The position numbers and the translations under genes were made by a program. A stretch of DNA of 28,302 bases from Phytophthora quininea (taxonomy: Eukaryota > Oomycota > Peronosporomycetes > Peronosporales > Peronosporaceae), in NCBI GenBank assembly GCA_011947345.1, contig JAAVTG010000691.1, positions 1 through 28,302 of the forward strand, written 5' to 3'. This document shows, in pieces, positions 7,478-20,784 of this stretch. The notes beneath the pieces were generated by a model. The model made no database searches. It saw only the letters and a program-made list of their open reading frames with translations, and was not told the DNA's origin. Positions within the stretch are counted from its first letter, which is position 1. Every line of letters begins with the position of its first letter.

Positions 7478-8993
7478 CCGCTGCACACTGCCACCCGCCC
7501 CGATACAGCACATGCTAGCGCAGCAAGCCGCGCGACCACCTCTTGTCCGTCATCTTACCGGCGCTCGCATTCACGACCACGCTCTCCAACTCGCACCATC
7601 AAATTTCCGCAGGACCGACGATTCCTCGACTGCCATTCGGCGCTGGCTAATTGGCTAATTATGGGCTATCTCGCAAGTGGGACCGCCAATCCGATGAACG
7701 GACACCTTTATCCTAACGAACTCGAACGTTCTGCTTGGACTGCAAACATGGCAAACATGGCAAACATTGCAAATGTTGCGAACGAGGCGAACAGGGCGAA
7801 CGAGGCGTAGACGTATGGCTGACGCACGCTTAGGCTGTGGAGTCCCTAAGGGGAGAACCCGTCCGTAAGGGGAGAACCCGTCCATAAGGGGAGAACCCGT
7901 CCATAAGGGGAGAACCCGTCCATAAGGGGAGAACCCGTAGGCAATACCAGTAGATCGCAGTAGAGTGGCGTAGAGCAGTGCATCCACTACACGAGCCTGG
8001 ATAAGGAAAGCGCCGCTGACCGGCTCAGAAGAAGATCAGCGAGAGACGACGAGGAAGATCAGCGAGAGACGACGAGGAAGATCAGCGAGAGACGACGAGG
8101 AAGATCAGCGAGAGACGACGAGGAAGATCAGCGAGAGACGACGAGGAAGATCAGCGAGAGACGACGAGGAAGATCAGCGAGAGACTTCTTTCAGAGACGA
8201 CGAGCGCAGATCCGTCACCACCGGTAGGACCAGCTGAAACGTATCGACTTCTCGCTAGAGACGATCAGCAGCCTCGTTACAATCCAAGAGGAGTGGGAAA
8301 CGGGCGGAAGAAACTGGTGAGTTTACAAGAGAACGCGGACGAGGGAGTCCGAGAGTCCGAGAGTCCGAGAGTCTGAGAGTCCGAGAGTCCGAGCAGTGTG
8401 TTGGTTGGCATGGCGATGTGTTTTGGTGAGGGGAGGGGGAAGGGATTGGCGTGTGTGTTGTGGCACGCTCGCGACTCCGTGCCAGCACGGCTCGGCGGGC
8501 CGACGAAACGAGCGAAACGAGCGAAACGAGCGAAACGAGCGAAAAGGCGTTAAAAGTGTATGCACGGGAATGACAAAAGCGTGCAAAATGATGAAAGTGG
8601 TAAAAATGGACACTAGGGGTATCGATCCCCTTACCTCCCGCATGCGAAGCGGGCGCTCTACCATTTGAGCTAAGCGCCCACAAACGAAACACCATTATCA
8701 ACCAATCGACGCGCTCAGATTCACAACCGACAACCACAGCCCACCCACGGCCCACACACCATCCACACACGCAACAACGCAATAACGCAACAACGCAATA
8801 ACGCAATAACGCAACAACGCAACAACACAACAACACAACAACACAACAAAAACGTACCCACTTCAAATCATGCACACCACATACAATGCTCGCCACATAC
8901 AGCATATACAGCACATACAGCCACCCATTCGGACACACAGCGCTCGAAACTACCACAACACGCCAATCAACACACGCCCCTCCACCCCACCCT
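7478..8993. repeat. Array unit 5 (class A, 1516 bp)
   Basis: The 19-bp block (7842-7936) is the only one with all five copies at full 19 bp. The 23-bp block (8031-8185) has seven copies, as in unit 4. The 9-bp core tract has seven copies including GCGAACAGG. GGGATTGGCG near 8443-8452 lacks the GTT present elsewhere, and the preceding G-run is one longer. Confidence 0.95.
8607..8679 (-). tRNA. tRNA-Ala(CGC), unit 5
   Basis: 73 nt, identical to the unit-1 gene, with anticodon at 8644-8646 and T5 terminator at 8602-8606. Confidence 0.96.
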
Positions 8994-10466
8994 CCGCTGC
9001 ACACTGCCACCCGCCCCGATACAGCACATGCTAGCGCAGCAAGCCGCGCGACCACCTCTTGTCCGTCATCTTACCGGCGCTCGCATTCACGACCACGCTC
9101 TCCAACTCGCACCATCAAATTTCCGCAGGACCGACGATTCCTCGACTGCCATTCGGCGCTGGCTAATTGGCTAATTATGGGCTATCTCGCAAGTGGGACC
9201 GCCAATCCGATGAACGGACACCTTTATCCTAACGAACTCGAACGTTCTGCTTGGACTGCAAACATGGCAAACATGGCAAACATTGCAAATGTTGCGAACG
9301 AGGCGAACGAGGCGAACGGGGCGAACGAGGCGTAGACGTATGGCTGACGCACGCTTAGGCTGTGGAGTCCGTAAGGGAGAACCCGTCCGTAAGGGGAGAA
9401 CCCGTCCGTAAGGGAGAACCCGTCCGTAAGGGGAGAACCCGTAGGCAATACCAGTAGATCGCAGTAAAGTGGCGTAGAGCAGTGCATCCACTACACGAGC
9501 CTGGATAAGGAAAGCGCCGCTGACCGGCTCAGAAGAAGATCAGCGAGAGACGACGAGGAAGATCAGCGAGAGACGACGAGGAAGATCAGCGAGAGACGAC
9601 GAGGAAGATCAGCGAGAGACGACGAGGAAGATCAGCGAGAGACGACGAGGAAGATCAGCGAGAGACTTCTTTCAGAGACGACGAGCGCAGATCCGTCACC
9701 ACCGGTAGGACCAGCTGAAACGTATCGACTTCTCGCTAGAGACGATCAGCAGCCTCGTTACAATCCAAGAGGAGTGGGAAACGGGCGGAAGAAACTGGTG
9801 AGTTTACAAGAGAACGCGGACGAGGGAGTCCGAGAGTCCGAGAGTCCGAGAGTCTGAGAGTCCGAGAGTCCGAGCAGTGTGTTGGTTGGCATGGCGATGT
9901 GTTTCGGTGAGGAGGGGAAGGGATTGTTGGCGTGTGTGTTGTGGCACGCTCGCGACTCCGTGCCAGCACGGCTCGGCGGGCCGACGAAACGAGCGAAACG
10001 AGCGAAACGAGCGAAAAGGCGTTAAAAGTGTATGCACGGGAATGACAAAAGCGTGCAAAATGATGAAAGTGGTAAAAATGGACACTAGGGGTATCGATCC
10101 CCTTACCTCCCGCATGCGAAGCGGGCGCTCTACCATTTGAGCTAAGCGCCCACAAACGAAACACCATTATCAACCAATCGACGCGCTCAGATTCACAACC
10201 GACAACCACAGCCCACCCACGGCCCACACACCATCCACACACGCAACAACGCAATAACGCAACAACGCAATAACGCAATAACGCAACAACGCAACAACAC
10301 AACAACACAACAACACAACAAAAACGTACCCACTTCAAATCATGCACACCACATACAATGCTCGCCACATACAGCATATACAGCACATACAGCCACCCAT
10401 TCGGACACACAGCGCTCGAAACTACCACAACACGCCAATCAACACACGCCCCTCCACCCCACCCCT
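8994..10466. repeat. Array unit 6 (class B, 1473 bp)
   Basis: First class B unit: the 19-bp block (9367-9440) has four copies, all CGTAA. The 23-bp block (9535-9666) has six copies. CAGTAAAGTGG near 9463 replaces CAGTAGAGTGG, a variant shared with units 12 and 14. The G-rich tract is shortened to GTGAGGAGGGG. Confidence 0.95.
10079..10151 (-). tRNA. tRNA-Ala(CGC), unit 6
   Basis: 73 nt, identical to the unit-1 gene, with anticodon at 10116-10118 and T5 terminator at 10074-10078. Confidence 0.96.
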
Positions 10467-11895
10467 CCGCTGCACACTGCCACCCGCCCCGATACAGCAC
10501 ATGCTAGCGCAGCAAGCCGCGCGACCACCTCTTGTCCGTCATCTTACCGGCGCTCGCATTCACGACCACGCTCTCCAACTCGCACCATCAAATTTCCGCA
10601 GGACCGACGATTCCTCGACTGCCATTCGGCGCTGGCTAATTGGCTAATTATGGGCTATCTCGCAAGTGGGACCGCCAATCCGATGAACGGACACCTTTAT
10701 CCTAACGAACTCGAACGTTCTGCTTGGACTGCAAACATGGCAAACATGGCAAACATTGCAAATGTTGCGAACGAGGCGAACGAGGCGAACAGGGCGAACG
10801 AGGCGTAGACGTATGGCTGACGCACGCTTAGGCTGTGGAGTCCGTAAGGGGAGAACCCGTCCGTAAGGGGAGAACCCGTCCGTAAGGAGAACCCGTCCGT
10901 AAGGGGAGAACCCGTAGGCAATACCAGTAGATCGCAGTAGAGTGGCGTAGAGCAGTGCATCCACTACACGAGCCTGGATAAGAAAGCGCCGCTGACCGGC
11001 TCAGAAGAAGATCAGCGAGAGACGACGAGGAAGATCAGCGAGAGACGACGAGGAAGATCAGCGAGAGACGACGAGGAAGATCAGCGAGAGACTTCTTTCA
11101 GAGACGACGAGCGCAGATCCGTCACCACCGGTAGGACCAGCTGAAACGTATCGACTTCTCGCTAGAGACGATCAGCAGCCTCGTTACAATCCAAGAGGAG
11201 TGGGAAACGGGCGGAAGAAACTGGTGAGTTTACAAGAGAACGCGGACGAGGGAGTCCGAGAGTCCGAGAGTCCGAGAGTCCGAGAGTCTGAGAGTCCGAG
11301 AGTCCGAGCAGTGTGTTGGTTGGCATGGCGATGTGTTTTGGTGAGGGGAGGGAAGGGATTGTTGGCGTGTGTGTTGTGGCACGCTCGCGACTCCGTGCCA
11401 GCACGGCTCGGCGGGCCGACGAAACGAGCGAAACGAGGCGAAACGAGCGAAAAGGCGTTAAAAGTGTATGCACGGGAATGACAAAAAGCGTGCAAAATGA
11501 TGAAAGTGGTAAAAATGGACACTAGGGGTATCGATCCCCTTACCTCCCGCATGCGAAGCGGGCGCTCTACCATTTGAGCTAAGCGCCCACAAACGAAACA
11601 CCATTATCAACCAATCGACGCGCTCAGATTCACAACCGACAACCACAGCCCACCCACGGCCCACACACCATCCACACACGCAACAACGCAACAACGCAAT
11701 AACGCAATAACGCAACAACGCAACAACACAACAACACAACAACACAACAAAAACGTACCCACTTCAAATCATGCACACCACATACAATGCTCGCCACATA
11801 CAGCATATACAGCACATACAGCCACCCATTCGGACACACAGCGCTCGAAACTACCACAACACGCCAATCAACACACGCCCCTCCACCCCACCCCT
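10467..11895. repeat. Array unit 7 (class B, 1429 bp)
   Basis: The 19-bp block (10840-10913) has four copies, one shortened to AAGGAG. The 23-bp block (11007-11092) has four copies. The 8-bp tract has seven copies. One CGAAACGAG carries an extra G (CGAGGCGAAACG). Confidence 0.95.
11516..11588 (-). tRNA. tRNA-Ala(CGC), unit 7
   Basis: 73 nt, identical to the unit-1 gene, with anticodon at 11553-11555 and T5 terminator at 11511-11515. Confidence 0.96.
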
Positions 11896-13367
11896 CCGCT
11901 GCACACTGCCACCCGCCCCGATACAGCACATGCTAGCGCAGCAAGCCGCGCGACCACCTCTTGTCCGTCATCTTACCGGCGCTCGCATTCACGACCACGC
12001 TCTCCAACTCGCACCATCAAATTTCCGCAGGACCGACGATTCCTCGACTGCCATTCGGCGCTGGCTAATTGGCTAATTATGGGCTATCTCGCAAGTGGGA
12101 CCGCCAATCCGATGAACGGACACCTTTATCCTAACGAACTCGAACGTTCTGCTTGGACTGCAAACATGGCAAACATGGCAAACATTGCAAATGTTGCGAA
12201 CGAGGCGAACGAGGCGAACGGGGCGAACGAGGCGTAGACGTATGGCTGACGCACGCTTAGGCTGTGGAGTCCGTAAGGGAGAACCCGTCCGTAAGGGGAG
12301 AACCCGTCCGTAAGGGAGAACCCGTCCGTAAGGGGAGAACCCGTAGGCAATACCAGTAGATCGCAGTAGAGTGGCGTAGAGCAGTGCATCCACTACACGA
12401 GCCTGGATAAGGAAAGCGCCGCTGACCGGCTCAGAAGAAGATCAGCGAGAGACGACGAGGAAGATCAGCGAGAGACGACGAGGAAGATCAGCGAGAGACG
12501 ACGAGGAAGATCAGCGAGAGACGACGAGGAAGATCAGCGAGAGACGACGAGGAAGATCAGCGAGAGACTTCTTTCAGAGACGACGAGCGCAGATCCGTCA
12601 CCACCGGTAGGACCAGCTGAAACGTATCGACTTCTCGCTAGAGACGATCAGCAGCCTCGTTACAATCCAAGAGGAGTGGGAAACGGGCGGAAGAAACTGG
12701 TGAGTTTACAAGAGAACGCGGACGAGGGAGTCCGAGAGTCCGAGTCCGAGAGTCTGAGAGTCCGAGAGTCCGAGCAGTGTGTTGGTTGGCATGGCGATGT
12801 GTTTTGGTGAGGGGAGGGGAAGGGATTGTTGGTGTGTGTGTTGTGGCACGCTCGCGACTCCGTGCCAGCACGGCTCGGCGGGCCGACGAAACGAGCGAAA
12901 CGAGCGAAACGAGCGAAAAGGCGTTAAAAGTGTATGCACGGGAATGACAAAAGCGTGCAAAATGATGAAAGTGGTAAAAATGGACACTAGGGGTATCGAT
13001 CCCCTTACCTCCCGCATGCGAAGCGGGCGCTCTACCATTTGAGCTAAGCGCCCACAAACGAAACACCATTATCAACCAATCGACGCGCTCAGATTCACAA
13101 CCGACAACCACAGCCCACCCACGGCCCACACACCATCCACACACGCAACAACGCAATAACGCAACAACGCAATAACGCAATAACGCAACAACGCAACAAC
13201 ACAACAACACAACAACACAACAAAAACGTACCCACTTCAAATCATGCACACCACATACAATGCTCGCCACATACAGCATATACAGCACATACAGCCACCC
13301 ATTCGGACACACAGCGCTCGAAACTACCACAACACGCCAATCAACACACGCCCTCCACCCCACCCCT
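11896..13367. repeat. Array unit 8 (class B, 1472 bp)
   Basis: The 19-bp block (12269-12342) has four copies and the 23-bp block (12437-12568) six. One 8-bp copy is cut to AGTCCG. TTGGTGTGTGTG replaces TTGGCGTGTGTG, a change also found in units 17 and 18. ACAAAAGCG has four A, as in units 2-6, although its neighbours have five. Confidence 0.95.
12981..13053 (-). tRNA. tRNA-Ala(CGC), unit 8
   Basis: 73 nt, identical to the unit-1 gene, with anticodon at 13018-13020 and T5 terminator at 12976-12980. Confidence 0.96.
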
Positions 13368-14846
13368 CCGCTGCACACTGCCACCCGCCCCGATACAGCA
13401 CATGCTAGCGCAGCAAGCCGCGCGACCACCTCTTGTCCGTCATCTTACCGGCGCTCGCATTCACGACCACGCTCTCCAACTCGCACCATCAAATTTCCGC
13501 AGGACCGACGATTCCTCGACTGCCATTCGGCGCTGGCTAATTGGCTAATTATGGGCTATCTCGCAAGTGGGACCGCCAATCCGATGAACGGACACCTTTA
13601 TCCTAACGAACTCGAACGTTCTGCTTGGACTGCAAACATGGCAAACATGGCAAACATTGCAAATGTTGCGAACGAGGCGAACGAGGCGAACAGGGCGAAC
13701 GAGGCGTAGACGTATGGCTGACGCACGCTTAGGCTGTGGAGTCCGTAAGGGAGAACCCGTCCGTAAGGGAGAACCCGTCCGTAAGGGGAGAACCCGTCCG
13801 TAAGGGGAGAACCCGTAGGCAATACCAGTAGATCGCAGTAGAGTGGCGTAGAGCAGTGCATCCACTACACGAGCCTGGATAAGGAAAGCGCCGCTGACCG
13901 GCTCAGAAGAAGATCAGCGAGAGACGACGAGGAAGATCAGCGAGAGACGACGAGGAAGATCAGCGAGAGACGACGAGGAAGATCAGCGAGAGACGACGAG
14001 GAAGATCAGCGAGAGACGACGAGGAAGATCAGCGAGAGACTTCTTTCAGAGACGACGAGCGCAGATCCGTCACCACCGGTAGGACCAGCTGAAACGTATC
14101 GACTTCTCGCTAGAGACGATCAGCAGCCTCGTTACAATCCAAGAGGAGTGGGAAACGGGCGGAAGAAACTGGTGAGTTTACAAGAGAACGCGGACGAGGG
14201 AGTCCGAGAGTCCGAGAGTCCGAGTCTGAGAGTCCGAGAGTCCGAGCAGTGTGTTGGTTGGCATGGCGATGTGTTTTGGTGAGGGAGGGGAAGGGATTGT
14301 TGGCGTGTGTGTGGCACGCTCGCGACTCCGTGCCAGCACGGCTCGGCGGGCCGACGAAACGAGCGAAACGAGCGAAACGAGCGAAACGAGCGAAAAGGCG
14401 TTAAAAGTGTATGCACGGGAATGACAAAAAGCGTGCAAAATGATGAAAGTGGTAAAAATGGACACTAGGGGTATCGATCCCCTTACCTCCCGCATGCGAA
14501 GCGGGCGCTCTACCATTTGAGCTAAGCGCCCACAAACGAAACACCATTATCAACCAATCGACGCGCTCAGATTCACAACCGACAACCACAGCCCACCCAC
14601 GGCCCACACACCATCCACACACGCAACAACGCAATAACGCAACAACGCAATAACGCAATAACGCAACAACGCAACAACACAACAACACAACAACACAACA
14701 AAAACGTACCCACTTCAAATCATGCACACCACATACAATGCTCGCCACATACAGCATATACAGCACATACAGCCACCCATTCGGACACACAGCGCTCGAA
14801 ACTACCACAACACGCCAATCAACACACGCCCCTCCACCCCACCCCT
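13368..14846. repeat. Array unit 9 (class B, 1479 bp)
   Basis: The 19-bp block (13741-13814) has four copies and the 23-bp block (13909-14040) six. The GTGTGTTGTGGCACG of other units is shortened to GTGTGTGGCACG near 14304-14318. The 8-bp tract has one 6-bp slip just before AGTCTGAG. Confidence 0.95.
14459..14531 (-). tRNA. tRNA-Ala(CGC), unit 9
   Basis: 73 nt, identical to the unit-1 gene, with anticodon at 14496-14498 and T5 terminator at 14454-14458. Confidence 0.96.
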
Positions 14847-16367
14847 CCGCTGCACACTGCCACCCGCCCCGATACAGCACATGCTAGCGCAGCAAGCCGC
14901 GCGACCACCTCTTGTCCGTCATCTTACCGGCGCTCGCATTCACGACCACGCTCTCCAACTCGCACCATCAAATTTCCGCAGGACCGACGATTCCTCGACT
15001 GCCATTCGGCGCTGGCTAATTGGCTAATTATGGGCTATCTCGCAAGTGGGACCGCCAATCCGATGAACGGACACCTTTATCCTAACGAACTCGAACGTTC
15101 TGCTTGGACTGCAAACATGGCAAACATGGCAAACATTGCAAATGTTGCGAACGAGGCGAACGAGGCGAACGGGGCGAACGAGGCGTAGACGTATGGCTGA
15201 CGCACGCTTAGGCTGTGGAGTCCGTAAGGGAGAACCCGTCCGTAAGGGAGAACCCGTCCGTAAGGGGAGAACCCGTCCGTAAGGGGAGAACCCGTAGGCA
15301 ATACCAGTAGATCGCAGTAGAGTGGCGTAGAGCAGTGCATCCACTACACGAGCCTGGATAAGGAAAGCGCCGCTGACCGGCTCAGAAGAAGATCAGCGAG
15401 AGCGACGAGGAAGATCAGCGAGAGACGACGAAGATCAGCGAGAGACGACGAGGAAGATCAGCGAGAGACGACGAGGAAGATCAGCGAGAGACGACGAGGA
15501 AGATCAGCGAGAGACGACGAGGAAGATCAGCGAGAGACGACGAGGAAGATCAGCGAGAGACTTCTTTCAGAGACGACGAGCGCAGATCCGTCACCACCGG
15601 TAGGACCAGCTGAAACGTATCGACTTCTCGCTAGAGACGATCAGCAGCCTCGTTACAATCCAAGAGGAGTGGGAAACGGGCGGAAGAAACTGGTGAGTTT
15701 ACAAGAGAACGCGGACGAGGGAGTCCGAGAGTCCGAGAGTCCGAGAGTCTGAGAGTCCGAGTCCGAGCAGTGTGTTGGTTGGCATGGCGATGTGTTTTGG
15801 TGAGGGGAGGGGAAGGGATTGTTGGCGTGTGTGTGTGGCACGCTCGCGACTCCGTGCCAGCACGGCTCGGCGGGCCGACGAAACGAGCGAAACGAGCGAA
15901 ACGAGCGAAACGAGCGAAAAGGCGTTAAAAGTGTATGCACGGGAATGACAAAAAGCGTGCAAAATGATGAAAGTGGTAAAAATGGACACTAGGGGTATCG
16001 ATCCCCTTACCTCCCGCATGCGAAGCGGGCGCTCTACCATTTGAGCTAAGCGCCCACAAACGAAACACCATTATCAACCAATCGACGCGCTCAGATTCAC
16101 AACCGACAACCACAGCCCACCCACGGCCCACACCATCCACACACGCAACAACGCAATAACGCAACAACGCAATAACGCAATAACGCAACAACGCAACAAC
16201 ACAACAACACAACAACACAACAAAACGTACCCACTTCAAATCATGCACACCACATACAATGCTCGCCACATACAGCATATACAGCACATACAGCCACCCA
16301 TTCGGACACACAGCGCTCGAAACTACCACAACACGCCAATCAACACACGCCCCTCCACCCCACCCCT
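14847..16367. repeat. Array unit 10 (class B, longest, 1521 bp)
   Basis: The 23-bp block (15388-15561) has eight copies, the highest count, two of them shortened by one and three bases. The 19-bp block (15220-15293) has four copies. CCCACACCATCC near 16126 is two bases shorter than the usual form. Confidence 0.95.
15983..16055 (-). tRNA. tRNA-Ala(CGC), unit 10
   Basis: 73 nt, identical to the unit-1 gene, with anticodon at 16020-16022 and T5 terminator at 15978-15982. Confidence 0.96.
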
Positions 16368-17861
16368 CCGCTGCACACTGCCACCCGCCCCGATACAGCA
16401 CATGCTAGCGCAGCAAGCCGCGCGACCACCTCTTGTCCGTCATCTTACCGGCGCTCGCATTCACGACCACGCTCTCCAACTCGCACCATCAAATTTCCGC
16501 AGGACCGACGATTCCTCGACTGCCATTCGGCGCTGGCTAATTGGCTAATTATGGGCTATCTCGCAAGTGGGACCGCCAATCCGATGAACGGACACCTTTA
16601 TCCTAACGAACTCGAACGTTCTGCTTGGACTGCAAACATGGCAAACATGGCAAACATTGCAAATGTTGCGAACGAGGCGAACGAGGCGAACAGGGCGAAC
16701 GAGGCGTAGACGTATGGCTGACGCACGCTTAGGCTGTGGAGTCCCTAAGGAGAACCCGTCCGTAAGGGGAGAACCCGTCCATAAGGGGAGAACCCGTCCA
16801 TAAGGGGAGAACCCGTCCATAAGGGGAGAACCCGTAGGCAATACCAGTAGATCGCAGTAGTGGCGTAGAGCAGTGCATCCACTACACGAGCCTGGATAAG
16901 GAAAGCGCCGCTGACCGGCTCAGAAGAAGATCAGCGAGAGACGACGAGGAAGATCAGCGAGAGACGACGAGGAAGATCAGCGAGAGACGACGAGGAAGAT
17001 CAGCGAGAGACGACGAGGAAGATCAGCGAGAGACGACGAGGAAGATCAGCGAGAGACTTCTTTCAGAGACGACGAGCGCAGATCCGTCACCACCGGTAGG
17101 ACCAGCTGAAACGTATCGACTTCTCGCTAGAGACGATCAGCAGCCTCGTTACAATCCAAGAGGAGTGGGAAACGGGCGGAAGAAACTGGTGAGTTTACAA
17201 GAGAACGCGGACGAGGGAGTCCGAGAGTCCGAGAGTCGAGAGTCCGAGAGTCGAGTCCGAGCAGTGTGTTGGTTGGCATGGCGATGTGTTTTGGTGAGGG
17301 GAGGAAGGGATTGTTGGCGTGTGTGTTGTGGCACGCTCGCGACTCCGTGCCAGCACGGCTCGGCGGGCCGACGAAACGAGCGAAACGAGCGAAACGAGCG
17401 AAACGAGCGAAAAGGCGTTAAAAGTGTATGCACGGGAATGACAAAAAGCGTGCAAAATGATGAAAGTGGTAAAAATGGACACTAGGGGTATCGATCCCTT
17501 ACCTCCCGCATGCGAAGCGGGCGCTCTACCATTGAGCTAAGCGCCCACAAACGAAACACCATTATCAACCAATCGACGCGCTCAGATTCACAACCGACAA
17601 CCACAGCCCACCCACGGCCCACACACCATCCACACACGCAACAACGCAATAACGCAACAACGCAATAACGCAATAACGCAACAACGCAACAACACAACAA
17701 CACAACAACACAACAAAAACGTACCCACTTCAAATCATGCACACCACATACAATGCTCGCCACATACAGCATATACAGCACATACAGCCACCCATTCGGA
17801 CACACAGCGCTCGAAACTACCACAACACGCCAATCAACACACGCCCCTCCACCCCACCCCT
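16368..17861. repeat. Array unit 11 (class A among class B, 1494 bp)
   Basis: The 19-bp block (16741-16833) has five copies in the CTAA, CGTAA, CATAA order of units 1-5, although its neighbours are class B. The 23-bp block (16926-17057) has six copies. The 8-bp tract contains AGTCGAG slips, and GTAGTGG near 16856 has lost two bases. Its tRNA gene has two deletions. Confidence 0.95.
17476..17546 (-). tRNA. tRNA-Ala(CGC) variant with two deletions, unit 11
   Basis: 71 nt, with anticodon CGC at 17512-17514 and T5 terminator at 17471-17475. One C is missing from the CCCC run (now 17496-17498). This shortens the 5' T-stem strand, leaving an A-C mismatch at pair 50-64 and a 4-nt variable loop. One T is missing at 17532-17533, giving a 7-nt D-loop AATGGTA, a form common in other tRNAs. 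The acceptor with G3:U70 and the anticodon arm are intact. It may be functional or mildly impaired. A sequencing error in the homopolymer is possible. Confidence 0.85.
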
Positions 17862-19290
17862 CCGCTGCACACTGCCACCCGCCCCGATACAGCACATGCT
17901 AGCGCAGCAAGCCGCGCGACCACCTCTTGTCCGTCATCTTACCGGCGCTCGCATTCACGACCACGCTCTCCAACTCGCACCATCAAATTTCCGCAGGACC
18001 GACGATTCCTCGACTGCCATTCGGCGCTGGCTAATTGGCTAATTATGGGCTATCTCGCAAGTGGGACCGCCAATCCGATGAACGGACACCTTTATCCTAA
18101 CGAACTCGAACGTTCTGCTTGGACTGCAAACATGGCAAACATGGCAAACATTGCAAATGTTGCGAACGAGGCGAACGAGGCGAAGACAGGGCGAACGAGG
18201 CGTAGACGTATGGCTGACGCACGCTTAGGCTGTGGAGTCCGTAAGGAGAACCCGTCCGTAAGGGAGAACCCGTCCGTAAGGGGAGAACCCGTCCGTAAGG
18301 GGAGAACCCGTAGGCAATACCAGTAGATCGCAGTAAAGTGGCGTAGAGCAGTGCATCCACTACACGAGCCTGGATAAGGAAAGCGCCGCTGACCGGCTCA
18401 GAAGAAGATCAGCGAGAGACGACGAGGAAGATCAGCGAGAGACGACGAGGAAGATCAGCGAGAGACGACGAGGAAGATCAGCGAGAGACGACGAGGAAGA
18501 TCAGCGAGAGACTTCTTTCAGAGACGACGAGCGCAGATCCGTCACCACCGGTAGGACCAGCTGAAACGTATCGACTTCTCGCTAGAGACGATCAGCAGCC
18601 TCGTTACAATCCAAGAGGAGTGGGAAACGGGCGGAAGAAACTGGTGAGTTTACAAGAGAACGCGGACGAGGGAGTCCGAGAGTCCGAGAGTCCGAGTCTG
18701 AGAGTCCGAGAGTCCGAGCAGTGTGTTGGTTGGCATGGCGATGTGTTTTGGTGAGGGGAGGGGAAGGGATTGTTGGCGTGTGTGTTGTGGCACGCTCGCG
18801 ACTCCGTGCCAGCACGGCTCGGCGGGCCGACGAAACGAGCGAAACGAGCGAAACGAGCGAAACGAGCGAAAAGGCGTTAAAAGTGTATGCACGGGAATGA
18901 CAAAAAGCGTGCAAAATGATGAAAGTGGTAAAAATGGACACTAGGGGTATCGATCCCCTTACCTCCCGCATGCGAAGCGGGCGCTCTACCATTTGAGCTA
19001 AGCGCCCACAAACGAAACACCATTATCAACCAATCGACGCGCTCAGATTCACAACCGACAACCACAGCCCACCCACGGCCCACACACCATCCACACACGC
19101 AACAACGCAATAACGCAACAACGCAACAACACAACAACACAACAAAAACGTACCCACTTCAAATCATGCACACCACATACAATGCTCGCCACATACAGCA
19201 TATACAGCACATACAGCCACCCATTCGGACACACAGCGCTCGAAACTACCACAACACGCCAATCAACACACGCCCCTCCACCCCACCCCT
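17862..19290. repeat. Array unit 12 (class B, 1429 bp)
   Basis: The 19-bp block (18237-18309) has four copies and the 23-bp block (18404-18512) five. The 9-bp core tract has an irregular GCGAAGACAGG insertion near 18180-18190 that breaks the open frame kept in most units. It carries the CAGTAAAGTGG variant. The A/C-rich 8-bp tract is clearly shorter than elsewhere. Confidence 0.95.
18935..19007 (-). tRNA. tRNA-Ala(CGC), unit 12
   Basis: 73 nt, identical to the unit-1 gene, with anticodon at 18972-18974 and T5 terminator at 18930-18934. The tract upstream of it is the shortest in the array, so this copy would show whether that tract matters for expression. Confidence 0.96.
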
Positions 19291-20784
19291 CCGCTGCACA
19301 CTGCCACCCGCCCCGATACAGCACATGCTAGCGCAGCAAGCCGCGCGACCACCTCTTGTCCGTCATCTTACCGGCGCTCGCATTCACGACCACGCTCTCC
19401 AACTCGCACCATCAAATTTCCGCAGGACCGACGATTCCTCGACTGCCATTCGGCGCTGGCTAATTGGCTAATTATGGGCTATCTCGCAAGTGGGACCGCC
19501 AATCCGATGAACGGACACCTTTATCCTAACGAACTCGAACGTTCTGCTTGGACTGCAAACATGGCAAACATGGCAAACATTGCAAATGTTGCGAACGAGG
19601 CGAACGAGGCGAACGGGGCGAACGAGGCGTAGACGTATGGCTGACGCACGCTTAGGCTGTGGAGTCCCTAAGGGGAGAACCCGTCCGTAAGGGGAGAACC
19701 CGTCCATAAGGGAGAACCCGTCCATAAGGGGAGAACCCGTCCATAAGGGGAGAACCCGTAGGCAATACCAGTAGATCGCAGTAGAGTGGCGTAGAGCAGT
19801 GCATCCACTACACGAGCCTGGATAAGGAAAGCGCCGCTGACCGGCTCAGAAGAAGATCAGCGAGAGACGACGAGGAAGATCAGCGAGAGACGACGAGGAA
19901 GATCAGCGAGAGACGACGAGGAAGATCAGCGAGAGACGACGAGGAAGATCAGCGAGAGACTTCTTTCAGAGACGACGAGCGCAGATCCGTCACCACCGGT
20001 AGGACCAGCTGAAACGTATCGACTTCTCGCTAGAGACGATCAGCAGCCTCGTTACAATCCAAGAGGAGTGGGAAACGGGCGGAAGAAACTGGTGAGTTTA
20101 CAAGAGAACGCGGACGAGGGAGTCCGAGTCCGAGTCCGAGAGTCCGAGAGTCTGAGAGTCCGAGAGTCCGAGCAGTGTGTTGGTTGGCATGGCGATGTGT
20201 TTTGGTGAGGGGAGGGAAGGGATTGTTGGCGTGTGTGTTGTGGCACGCTCGCGACTCCGTGCCAGCACGGCTCGGCGGGCCGACGAAACGAGCGAAACGA
20301 GCGAAACGAGCGAAACAGAGCGAAACGAGCGAAAGGCGTTAAAAGTGTATGCACGGGAATGACAAAAAGCGTGCAAAATGATGAAAGTGGTAAAAATGGA
20401 CACTAGGGGTATCGATCCCCTTACCTCCCGCATGCGAAGCGGGCGCTCTACCATTTGAGCTAAGCGCCCACAAACGAAACACCATTATCAACCAATCGAC
20501 GCGCTCAGATTCACAACCGACAACCACAGCCCACCCACGGCCCACACACCATCCACACACGCAACAACGCAATAACGCAACAACGCAATAACGCAATAAC
20601 GCAACAACGCAACAACACAACAACACAACAACACAACAAAAACGTACCCACTTCAAATCATGCACACCACATACAATGCTCGCCACATACAGCATATACA
20701 GCACATACAGCCACCCATTCGGACACACAGCGCTCGAAACTACCACAACACGCCAATCAACACACGCCCCTCCACCCCACCCCT
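19291..20784. repeat. Array unit 13 (class A among class B, 1494 bp)
   Basis: The 19-bp block (19664-19757) has five copies of the class A pattern. The 23-bp block (19852-19960) has five. The 8-bp tract begins with two 6-bp AGTCCG slips. The CGAAACGAG tract has five copies, one with an insertion (AAACAGAGCG). Confidence 0.95.
20397..20469 (-). tRNA. tRNA-Ala(CGC), unit 13
   Basis: 73 nt, identical to the unit-1 gene, with anticodon at 20434-20436 and T5 terminator at 20392-20396. Confidence 0.96.
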